Assembly (NCBI RefSeq): GCF_900496995.4
Contig: NC_044014.1
Location: 13,976,501-14,040,500 of the forward strand
Length of the DNA stretch: 64,000 nucleotides
DNA from: Aquila chrysaetos chrysaetos
Lineage: Eukaryota; Chordata; Aves; Accipitriformes; Accipitridae
Reading direction: 5' to 3'
Shown one piece after another: positions 39,001-47,400 of the stretch. Position numbers and translations under genes: made by a program. Under the pieces are notes generated by a model that saw only the letters and a list, made by a program, of their open reading frames with translations, ran no database searches and was not told the DNA's origin. Every line of letters starts with the position of its first letter. The first letter of the stretch is position 1.

Positions 39001-40599
39001 GATTGCAAATGAGCTATACTCCAATTAAGAAATGCAGCTGAACTTTAATCTGACCTTACATCAAAGAGCAAATCAAGAGAGCATCCTACCTACTTATCTT
39101 CAACACTTACGGCCTCACGTAGAACAGATGTTTAGGGTAAAAGCAAATAGATATTGATAAAAAAAAAAGACACATGGAAATATGTCTATGTTATGTTAAC
39201 AAACCATGTTATATGCTGTGTTGTATGTGTGACCCCAGAAAATTCCTAGTAAGCCCAAAGATCTGCTAAACACAGCTGAACCTTCAAAAGAACTGAAAGG
39301 TTACCAGAAGGCAACTACCACATTTAGGTAGCCATAAAACCCCTCTAAAACCACTATACTAAAACAAACCTCCCAGCTCCAAAATCAGTCCGAAGACACT
39401 AAATAAAGACAGAATTAAACTGACCTGGAAGTTTTAATGCACTTACTCTTTTGAAAAAAGACCCAAGAAAAAAACAAACCAAACCAACCTAACTCTCATC
39501 TTGCTATCAGAACTAAGTGGTAGGCATTCTCTATGCTAACATGAACTCCCAGCCCTGTGCTGGTTAACAAACTGCTGGCAGGCCTGGGACTTGGTGGGAA
39601 TCAGAAAAAGGTGGAAAAACCTGTTACTTTGAAGCTGTAAACTGAGGGAAGCATTAGTCCCCATTTAAAAACACTGAAATGACACAGCTATCTTGAAAAA
39701 GAAACAAACACAAGTACTGAATTCCATAACTTACTACCGCACAGGAATGAGAAAATGTTATAGGAACACAGTACCTTTCCTCTTTTAAAAAGGTCACTCA
39801 CTCACTATTGTGTTTTGCTAAGCAGTAATATAACAGAAACACTGAATATTGTTATCTCCCAAAATTTTCACTGCAGCTTACATCAAAACCAAACAACAAC
39901 ATACATTAAGGCTCTACTTACATTTACCCAGGACAAACTCAAATGCTATTATTGCAAACATTCCGGATGACAGGTGAGAAAAAAAAAAATCAATCAGCCT
40001 GGGCTTTTTCCCTACGGATTTACTTTGGACCTTGACATAATTGATTTCATACACAGCCTACTTACTTCCCACTTCAGCAAACACCCCTCCCCCTGAAAAG
40101 CCTCAAGAAGTTCAAACTTCACAACAAAATCACCCACAGAAACCTCTTTTCATGCAGTTCTTTCAGGGATGTTTAATTAAGAGCCACTTAGGATGCCGAG
40201 GGAAGAAGGGAAGCTTGAACCGCCCCCTGCTCCGTGCGAGCCCCGACAGGCCGTCGCGGGAGCAGGGGGACGGCGGAGCGGGGCGGACAGCCGCGCACCG
40301 CGCCACACCGGCCCGCCGGCACGGCCTCACCTGATGCCCTTGGCGCGGAGGACGAGGCGCGTCCTCTGGGCGAAGGGGCAGAACCGCATGCTGTACAGCC
40401 GGATCACCCCCTCGGGCACAGGCCCCGGGGCCGCGCTGCCTGAGGAGAGAGAAGAGAACCGCTGCAGCCGTTGCTCGCCTCACGCACAGCCCCGCTCGCC
40501 CTCCGCAGGCCGCCCAGCCCGGGCTGAGGCGACGCGGCAGCCCGCCCGCCGGGGCCGGCGCTTACCCTTCCCCAGGCTGCGAGAGTGATCACCCGCCAT
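32893..40599 (-). CDS. GSTO1: Glutathione S-transferase omega-1, complete six-exon gene
   Basis: Joining 40599-40566, 40439-40331, 38599-38377, 37062-36961, 34829-34723 and 33046-32893 gives 729 coding bases and 242 residues, one more than human. Every junction is GT-AG and keeps phase. The N-terminal thioredoxin-like domain carries the omega-class motif [11 protein letters not shown] with catalytic Cys32 (most other GST classes use Tyr or Ser). The glutathione-contact residues known from human GSTO1 are present: Lys59, Val72 in [11 protein letters not shown], and Glu85-Ser86. The all-helical C-terminal domain includes [13 protein letters not shown] and ends in [10 protein letters not shown]. 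Omega GSTs catalyse glutathione-dependent thiol transfer, dehydroascorbate reduction and reduction of methylated arsenic species in the cytosol. The gene is divergent from CFAP43, converges on ITPRIP, and is the only GSTO gene in the window. Nothing suggests inactivation. Confidence 0.96.
33047..34722 (-). other. GSTO1: GSTO1 intron 5
   Basis: The donor is GTGAGT and the acceptor is TTCCTGTAG. No nested gene or recognisable repeat is seen; there is an A-rich stretch near 33637-33655. Confidence 0.7.
34723..34829 (-). CDS. GSTO1: GSTO1 exon 5
   Basis: The acceptor is CCTCACAG and the donor GTGAGT. Residues 157-191 include [20 protein letters not shown], the C-terminal-domain helix that forms part of the hydrophobic substrate site. 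The exon ends with two bases of a split codon. Confidence 0.95.
34830..36960 (-). other. GSTO1: GSTO1 intron 4
   Basis: The donor is GTAGGA and the acceptor TCACAG. The open frames inside are short and carry no domains. No repeat is recognised with confidence. Confidence 0.7.
36961..37062 (-). CDS. GSTO1: GSTO1 exon 4
   Basis: Thirty-four codons, phase 0 at both ends, reading [20 protein letters not shown] then [14 protein letters not shown]. This corresponds to the first helices of the C-terminal domain. The acceptor is TTTGTATAG and the donor GTAGGA. The sequence is more diverged from human than the flanking exons. Confidence 0.93.
37063..38376 (-). other. GSTO1: GSTO1 intron 3
   Basis: The donor is GTACTG and the acceptor TTTGTATAG. 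No nested feature is recognised. Confidence 0.7.
38377..38599 (-). CDS. GSTO1: GSTO1 exon 3
   Basis: It encodes residues 48-122: [20 protein letters not shown], then [19 protein letters not shown] and [20 protein letters not shown]. It carries most glutathione-site contacts (Lys59, Val72, Glu85, Ser86 by human numbering) and the cis-proline of the thioredoxin fold. The acceptor is CTCTTTTAG and the donor GTACTG. Confidence 0.97.
38600..40330 (-). other. GSTO1: GSTO1 intron 2
   Basis: The donor GTGAGG directly follows exon 2, within the CpG island; the rest of the intron is AT-rich. No nested gene is recognised. Confidence 0.7.
40331..40439 (-). CDS. GSTO1: GSTO1 exon 2, with the catalytic cysteine
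   Basis: It reads [20 protein letters not shown] then [15 protein letters not shown]. Cys32 in RFCPF is the omega-class nucleophile. GC is very high, as part of the promoter CpG island. The acceptor is CCTCAG and the donor GTGAGG; the exon shares split codons with both neighbours. Confidence 0.96.
40440..40565 (-). other. GSTO1: GSTO1 intron 1 (126 bases)
   Basis: A very short, CpG-rich first intron with GTAAGC donor and CCTCAG acceptor. Confidence 0.85.
40566..40599 (-). CDS. GSTO1: GSTO1 exon 1 (start codon)
   Basis: Eleven codons plus one base, [12 protein letters not shown] when joined to exon 2. This parallels the human start, and the ATG context GCGATGG is good. It ends at GTAAGC. Confidence 0.94.
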
Positions 40600-40606
40600 C
40601 GCGACG

Positions 40607-40680
40607 CGCTGTGCTGTGCTGTGCTGTGCTGCGCTGCGCCGTTCTCCGCTGCGCCAGGCCGTGCCGTGCCGTGCCGTGCC
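40607..40680. repeat. Pentanucleotide microsatellites in the GSTO1 5' leader
   Basis: On the plus strand, about four copies of GCTGT are followed by related GCTGC units, an interruption, then about four copies of GCCGT. On the gene strand these are (ACAGC)n and (ACGGC)n-type arrays within about 80 bases of the ATG. Such arrays are length-variable. Confidence 0.85.
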
Positions 40681-40774
40681 CCACCACGCCGCCGCCGGCC
40701 CCGCCCGCCGGGAGGGCGGGAACCACCGCCCCTCAGCGGGGCGCGGGCGGCCGCCGGGTGTCAGGGCCTGTGTG

Positions 40775-40794
40775 CCGGCCGGCCGGCCGGCCGG
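40775..40794. repeat. (CCGG)n tetranucleotide repeat
   Basis: About five perfect CCGG units lie upstream of GSTO1, within the CpG island. The repeat is self-complementary and every unit contains a CpG. Confidence 0.9.
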
Positions 40795-40800
40795 GCCTGC

Positions 40801-42762
40801 CTCCCTCCCGCGGGGTTTGGCGGCGCCCTGCCTCAGGTGGCTGGCCCCCCCCACGGACGGGGGGGAAAGCTTGGGTTTCGGGGGGAGCAGCGTCGTGCAC
40901 CCCGGTGGTCCCTCCTCGAGCCGACCGTCCCCCACACAGGGGATGCTGGCTGGGACAGGCGCTATTAAGCTGCTCTCAATGCGCTCTTCTTCGGAACCTC
41001 AGCGTAACCCACCCCAGCTGGCACTCCCATTTCAGTGGGAAACCTGTGGCAGAACTCCACCCCATACGCCTGTTTTTCTTCAAGTGGTGCCTCCAGCAGC
41101 CCGTGAGGCACCAGGCCTCCCTCTCCTTCCCTCGCTGCCTCCTCCCTGGACAGGGCCTTCTCCCGCTACCGCAGCGCTGCATCACTTATTGCCCTTCAAC
41201 ATCCGATCCAATCCCACCTTGAGGATAACGAGGGTTTCTCTCTCCTGCAGCTATTCTGCTTTATGATGAAAACCCAAGAGGAGACAAGAGATAACCTAAC
41301 AGATAAGGGGGTGTAGCAAAAGTTAGATGTAATTTAATTACTACCTTGCAATCACAGAGGGATTCACACTTGTTTCTGCAAACATGACCTGTGGGAGCAT
41401 CAGTACATGCATAAAGCAAAAGAGAGAACCGAAGCACAGACTGAAGTCCTCTCCATCCCTTTTGCTCCCTCTTCAGTTGAGGTGAGGGCACCAGGGCCTG
41501 CCTTATACCAGCTTTTCCTGGGGTATAACAGTGGAAATGGAGGAGCTTTCCTCTTAATGCTTTTAACACAGTGTCCAAGTTTATGGTCCCAGAAGTAAAA
41601 TGCTTCCTGTGGGAGCAGCTCGGAACACCTGGCATTTGTTTTCAAGACTGACCGTTAGAATTTGTTGTGCTGCATGTTTGCCAAGCCTTGAAGAACTAGT
41701 TTTACAAGGTCAGGTTGGAGGATGGCCTTGTGTAGGCCTGGGAAGATGTGGCTGAAGACAGTCACGAGTATGTCTATGGAATGTTTTTATCTTTAACTGT
41801 TCTGAGGACTGGCAAACATCCCAGCTGGGCCAGATATGCCCTCCTGTGCTAGTAGTATTGGCTGTGAGCCATTAGTACTTTCTGGATCTTTGTTGAAACA
41901 TATATAAGTTGGATTCTTTTGTGGAAAAAAAGGGAATCTTGCACAGAGAGTTTGAGCGCTTAATTGAGTCTCCGCACTTCCCTTCTTGGAGCTCCACGCA
42001 GTTCCACAAAAACTTCAGGTCAGAGCTGTACATTATTAGGAAACGGCACGTTTGTAGGCACCAGAGGGATGGGGCAGCCGTAACTGAAGGGAGGGATGGT
42101 CCTGGCCCTCCTGGCGATGGACACGTCTCTGTCAAAACCCCAAGACTAATAGAGGAACTGGAGCTTCCCCAGTCTTATCAGTGTATCCATGCTTGCACAG
42201 TGGGGAAGTTTTGCCTGTTGGCGACTCTTGGTTTGGTTTTGTCACTGGAGTTGGGCCTCAGGCATCATGTCACAGAGACCAATATTCTCCATGGTGATCT
42301 CTCCTGCAGGCAAACACAGACGGCCACTAGTAAAGTGACCATGAACCTGACACCATTATCCATTTGAATGGAAGAACAACATGATTTTTGTTAAGTCATT
42401 GCTGTTTGATTATGTAATAAATAAGCAGCTCAGCAGTGAAAGGGAGCGGTAATTCATTGCACAAGCCTGCCATACCCTAGGCACACAGAAGCTGTACATA
42501 AGATGTCCTTTGCCAACAAAATAATTTCTCCTGCCATTAAAAAAACTGTTAGAAGACATATTTCTCATTCCTCTGAGTGCCTGCCCTTAGTGTTATCAAT
42601 CAATATGTAGAATATGATTGAAATAACCAGGGAGCTGCTAAAGTCCTGTGTACAGCCCCCATCAGTTAATATTTAAAATAGGGAAACAATAACTAGACAT
42701 GATTTAGGGTTTAGGAACTAACTATTACACAATGGGGCTTTATGTCAGAAAAGGTAATGAAT
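40801..42762. other. Intergenic DNA between the divergent genes GSTO1 and CFAP43 (proximal part)
   Basis: The CpG-rich shoulder fades by about 41.0 kb and the sequence becomes ordinary. The long frames over 40.6-41.27 kb (203 and 216 codons) are products of high GC with few stops and have no domains. No gene is seen. Confidence 0.5.
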
Positions 42763-43156
42763 TGTGGTCTGGTCAACAAACCTTGAAGAACCACTTGGAA
42801 CTGCCAAGACAGAGTAAGAAGTAGCTAAAAGGTAATTCCTGCAGGGGGAGATCGCGACCACCGACTCATTGACCACCTACTCAAATGACACCACCTACTC
42901 AAAAGACAATGAAGGAAGAAGACAGAGTCTGTGCACAAATTTACATGAGAGGCGAAGAAGAAGGAACCAATCATTTAGGGAAATAATAATGAATATGTTT
43001 ACTTAAGTATATAAATGTGGGGATTATTGAGACAAAGGTATGCTGTCTTGAGACAGGCACCCATTCATGCACATGAATGAAATTAATTTGAAAATACCTC
43101 AACTCTGTGTTATTGGCTTGCACATCGGGTAAACGAACCCCATTTGAGGGACAACA
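42763..43156 (+). mobile_element. Candidate solo LTR-like element
   Basis: The segment begins TGTGGTCTGG and ends near GGGACAACA. It contains a CCAAT box at 42967-42971 and a perfect TATATAAA at 43008-43015, about 40 bases apart, then a U5-like tail. This is the usual arrangement of an avian endogenous retroviral LTR. An 18-base tandem duplication lies upstream of the CCAAT box, as enhancer repeats do in U3. I could not find a matching target-site duplication, so the ends are uncertain, and no internal retroviral genes flank it. A repeat-library search would settle the call. Confidence 0.35.
42872..42907 (+). repeat. 18-base tandem duplication
   Basis: Two adjacent 18-base units beginning ACCACCTACTCAAA (42872-42889 and 42890-42907) differ at one base. 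They sit in the putative U3 of the LTR-like element. Confidence 0.9.
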
Positions 43157-44130
43157 TTAGGAAAGATTTGGCAAAATTTTAGGCCATAAAAATAGAGAAA
43201 ATTCATTTGAAGTTTCTTTTAGCAATTAAGAAGAACATAGGCAGTCTGCTAACTCACAACCCAGAGACAGGCACGTAGGAACCCAAAGCAGCATTCACAA
43301 GATCTGAGTGCTACAAGAGCCCCTCAAAGGCACCTTGGAAAAATAAACCCATTTCCTCATCCTACCGTGGTTTTGCATGGCATACAGAGCACCCATGGAG
43401 ACAAGCAGCAAGGTAGAGGCTCATCCTGCTGCCTCTGGACAGGACTGCCACTCCCCATCGTTGCTCCACGGCACTGCAAGAGCATAGCAGTATCGCAAAA
43501 CCACACACTGCCACTGTACAGATAAGTGATAACGAACTAACGCAAGCGAGCAAGACACTATAAATGACATTCCTCCCTTTAGGAAGAGATACTATTGCTA
43601 ATTTTGCTTTTAAAATACTTGGAGGTTCTTACTGTGTTACTACACTAAAAGCCTTAAGTATATAAAGATCATAGCTGTGCTTTCTCTTCTTTCCAGCAGT
43701 CAGCTCTCTTTGAAGCTTAAGGAGCACTGCCTTACACATCCCAAGAACTGCAGTACCTCGTGAAAGGAGAAACATGAGGAGCAACGGGAGAACAGGTACA
43801 GCCTTCTCGCTAAGTGAAAGGCCAAATGCCGCCGGAACGGGAGCAGCGAGCATGCAGCCGCAGCAAGGACCCGTGGGGTGGCCAAGGGAAGATGCCCACA
43901 GTCGCTCTCCCAAGGGCTGACTCGCTTCTACACCCGATAAAGCTACCTGCTTTCTAGACACAGCAGCAACGATTAGGCCACGGATATCAGTGACTCACGG
44001 GCAGAACTACCCCGTTAGGCACAGGCCGGTGCCTGCGTGAGAACGGCTGGACACGCTCAGGGAGCTCTGCCCAGCGCCCAGACCTCCCTCGCCCAGGACA
44101 CGAGCCCCTACCGCTCCTCTACGGCTGCTG
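43157..44130. other. Intergenic DNA upstream of CFAP43
   Basis: No coding gene is recognised. CpG frequency rises from about 43.8 kb toward the CFAP43 promoter. Confidence 0.5.
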
Positions 44131-44294
44131 GCCCTTTAAATACCTACCCGGGCTCATTGGTTGGTTGGCTCACGGGCGCAGGCCAATCAGCTGTCTGTTT
44201 TAAGCCTGGCGGGAGGCGTTGTGTCAGCTAATAGCAGAAGCCGTACTTGTTCCTAAGAGACGGGCGTAAACAGGCCGGTGGTGGGGTAAGGCGG
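44131..44294 (+). promoter_or_regulatory. CFAP43: CFAP43 promoter region with CCAAT boxes and a forkhead site
   Basis: Inverted (ATTGG, 44156-44160) and direct (CCAAT, 44183-44187) CCAAT boxes lie about 110-140 bases upstream of the ATG. There is an AT-rich TTTAAATA at 44135-44142, and GTAAACA at 44266-44272, which fits the forkhead consensus RYAAACA used by FOXJ1, the master regulator of motile-cilium genes. No good RFX X-box is visible. That these sites act on CFAP43 is inference from position and from the gene's ciliary role. Confidence 0.5.
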
Positions 44295-44416
44295 ATGGAG
44301 GCGGCCGGTGAGGCCCGGAGCGCGGCCCCGGCCCCGGCCGATGAGGAGCCTCGCGCCAAGGCCCCGGGGGACCGCCGCTGCTCCTCCTCGGCCGAGGAGG
44401 CTGCGCTGGAAGTGAG
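44295..44416 (+). CDS. CFAP43: CFAP43 exon 1
   Basis: An Ala/Glu/Pro-rich leader in a CpG island ends LEV plus two bases of a Ser codon. The donor AG|GTGGGG at 44417 is preferred to the stronger-looking GTGAGG at 44412, because only it keeps frame into exon 2 and recreates the conserved junction LEV-x-WVQG. Confidence 0.8.
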
Positions 44417-47400
44417 GTGGGGGCCGGCCGGGACAGCCTGCGCCCTTCGGGCCTCCACACATGCCACGCGCTCCTGAGCCCCTCGGCCACGGCGGGGTGC
44501 CCGGTGTCCTGTCCTGTGCTCCCGGGGCCCAGCTCCTCTCACCCCGGCACAGCTCTATGCAGCCGTCAGAGGACAGGGCAGGTCTAACAGCGAAAGGAAG
44601 GGAGGCTGCTGTGCTGTGGGTTTGTGTTAGGGTGGCAGGTAGTTGGGGCGTGGGAAAAGGGAAGGAAGCACTTGCACGGCAGTATATAGCAGGGACCGAG
44701 CCCTTGGTGGATTTGGATAAAACTTAGGTTTTCTGCCCTTAGCACAGGGAGGCTCTGAAACGGGGAGTAAGCAGCCCTGACTAGTTTTAAGCTGGAGCTT
44801 GATGTTGTCTTTTCTTGTGTAGTGGTTCTGACAGCACACAATCCTGATGAACTCTCAGGGCATCCTTTTCATCTTGATACCTGGCCTTGTGAACCCATAC
44901 AGTTAATTTCTGTTCATGGCCACAGCTCTCTTCTGTTCTACCCAGATTACTTCAGCCTCTGAAATTTACCTGGCTGTCCTGTACCTCATAAACACCACTG
45001 TCATAATCTTCTGCCATGGCTCTTACATTTCCTGGTATTCTAAGTCCTCACTCCTGCCTTTCTCTCTTAGCATCTTCACCTGCATGTCAGAGACTTTCAG
45101 ATTTCCATTTCCCACAAACATAACCCACACTAGGTATAGTAAAACACTTCTCTTCCAGAGCTCTTGGTAATCCAACAACTTGCTTTTTGGTTCTGAACAA
45201 ATAGGAGCTGTAGATGAATTAAGCTTTTCCTGCCCCACCTTGGTTGAGACTTTCACAGCAATCTAGGATGTTTAGACATTTTTTCTGTGTAATGGGACAG
45301 ATGTTTAAGCTTCCTTGCCCATTGTGAGTATTTCAGTTGTTTCATCAATGTTTATGGCTAGTATGGGACATAGATCCATAATTATAGGTGCAGCACTTTT
45401 TAGTGGAAAGAAAATTATTTGTTCTAGTAAGTTTTTCTAGTAATAGGAGAAACAGGCTTGAGCCTTAACCAGTCTGATACTTGCAGGGTAAAAAATATAC
45501 CATCTGAAGCATGTAATTGCTATTCAGAGGAGGTCCCTTGTGCAAACTGGTGTTACTTGGAAGAGCTGTGACCCAGATTTTCTGCTTTGTGAAAACACCA
45601 TTATGGAATGAAAATGTTGGGCAAAATAAAAAAAAGAATTTAAGCCCTTTTGAATGTGAAGCAAAGCCTATTTCCTTAAAATAGAAAAGTTTAAAGTTTG
45701 CCTTTCTTATAAATTAATGTTAGCAGCAGTCATATATACATCAGTTTTAGAAGAAAATGACAAAAATTATTTTGCAGTGGGCAATGGAATCACGTGTTTT
45801 GTGTCTTCAGAAAACACAGAACTTTGACACAACTCATGGTTTCATATAATCTGTTTTGTATGAAGTGGCATTTTTCAGTGACAAAATGCTCTCTAAGGAA
45901 ATTTCCAAGCAACTCTAATTACTTTGCCCCATCTACATTTCACCAGCTGGCAAAGTTTGACTGAAATACTTCTGACACAATGTTTATACAGAACTGGAGG
46001 CAGACACAGCATGGAAAATGTGAGTGAGCCATGGCTAATTACCTGACTCAGTGTGTACTGCACCAGTCATAGCTGACATCAGATAACAGCCTGAATACTT
46101 GTCCCCTTAAGCCTTTACTGGTTGTATAAGGATGACAAATTGCACTGTCATCCCATTAATTTATCCCTGCATACACATTTTCTAGATTTCATTTTATGCC
46201 TGTGAACAGAAGTTAAAAATACTTCATTTCCACTGATTCAGATCTAGTGTTGGAGAAAAGCACAGAGCTGGTCCTGTAAGCATGTTCATAAAGGTGGTCT
46301 TATGTGCCATGGCATGTCATATACATCTAGTTCTTGTGTAAAAGGTCCAGCAAAACATTCATCAGCTGAAATGTCTCCTCTTTGTTGCCATGGTATTCAG
46401 TTCATCTGCACAAGCACATGGTCAGTGTGCTCCCGCTCCCCTCTGGCTACACTTACTCCTCTGGTGTGTAGCGAAAGAGGCCAAGAGCAGAAACTACTCA
46501 GAAAAGGTAATGAGAAGTTATTGCTGGACATAAATATCTTAAAGACTAGTCATTTTAAAATGTTCCTAACTGTGAGAGTGCTGAGGCTGTAGTACAATCT
46601 TCTAGTAAGAGTGCAGAGGATCGGCAGCTGATCTTATGACTTGTTTATGTACATGAAAGGAGCATAAAAACACTGCTTGCAATTGCAGAGGACAAAGATC
46701 TCTTCCAGTCAAATCCTCTTATTTGGAAGAAGAGAAGAGATAGAACTTTTCTGAATAGAAATTAGAAGAGAAGGTGCTAATGGCAGTGTTGTACACAGAG
46801 GATATCTGTTACACTGCTGAAACTTTTCTGCCATGATACTAGCAGGCTAAGCTGTGGCTCAGTCAGACATCTTCACTTAATAGTAAATGCAAATCCCTTT
46901 GATAAGAGGACCCTGATGTTTATCCACACACTTTCTGAAAGGTAAAAATATCTGCAGGCAGTTATGAATTTTTTTATATATTGTAAGTTCATAAGCTGAC
47001 TCCTCTTCAGTAGTTTTATTTCAGTCCTTGTGTAACACATGATATTTACGTTCCAAAGTTTTACCATGTTAAGGTACTGGTTTCTGTAAAGCAGAACAGT
47101 CCTCCTGGGTGGGTTCATATAAACAGAAGCCATGCCTTTGTATTCTTTATTTTACGGGGATGAGATGAACTATAAAAGTGTAAAAAGGTTAAGCAAACAC
47201 AACTGGGTCCTAAGTACGGATTGTACCTGTGTAATTCTTTCAGAATAAAGGTATCCTCTACTACTATGATATATGAGTACAAAAACAGAGCCTGTGAACT
47301 GGCTAACTTTATTTTTAGTGAAAACCGAAAGAAATATAGTCATCTCTCCATGTTCTTATGACAGTCATTTGTGCTCCATCAGTGTAAGATTGACCCTGTG

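Larger units (their letters stand above)
40600..40800 (-). promoter_or_regulatory. GSTO1: GSTO1 CpG-island promoter and 5' untranslated region
   Basis: CG dinucleotides are dense from about 40.2 to 40.9 kb. GC-box type sites (GGGCGGG at 40714-40720 and its complement near 40700-40706) lie about 100-120 bases upstream of the ATG. No TATA box is apparent. The 5' untranslated region contains pentanucleotide repeats (described separately). This is typical of a constitutively active promoter. Confidence 0.6.

Noticed and set aside
40193..41266. Frames of 131, 203 and 216 codons on the plus strand and 151 codons on the minus strand over the GSTO1 CpG island
   Set aside because: High GC with few stops explains them. 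They are Ala/Arg/Pro/Cys-rich translations of repeats and promoter DNA.
44249..44265. Possible RFX X-box (GTTCCTAAGAGAC) in the CFAP43 promoter
   Set aside because: It fails the X-box consensus at key positions of both half-sites.
44224..44542. Minus-strand frames of 88 and 104 codons over CFAP43 exon 1
   Set aside because: Antisense of a CpG-rich exon, Pro/Arg-rich, without a recognisable protein.
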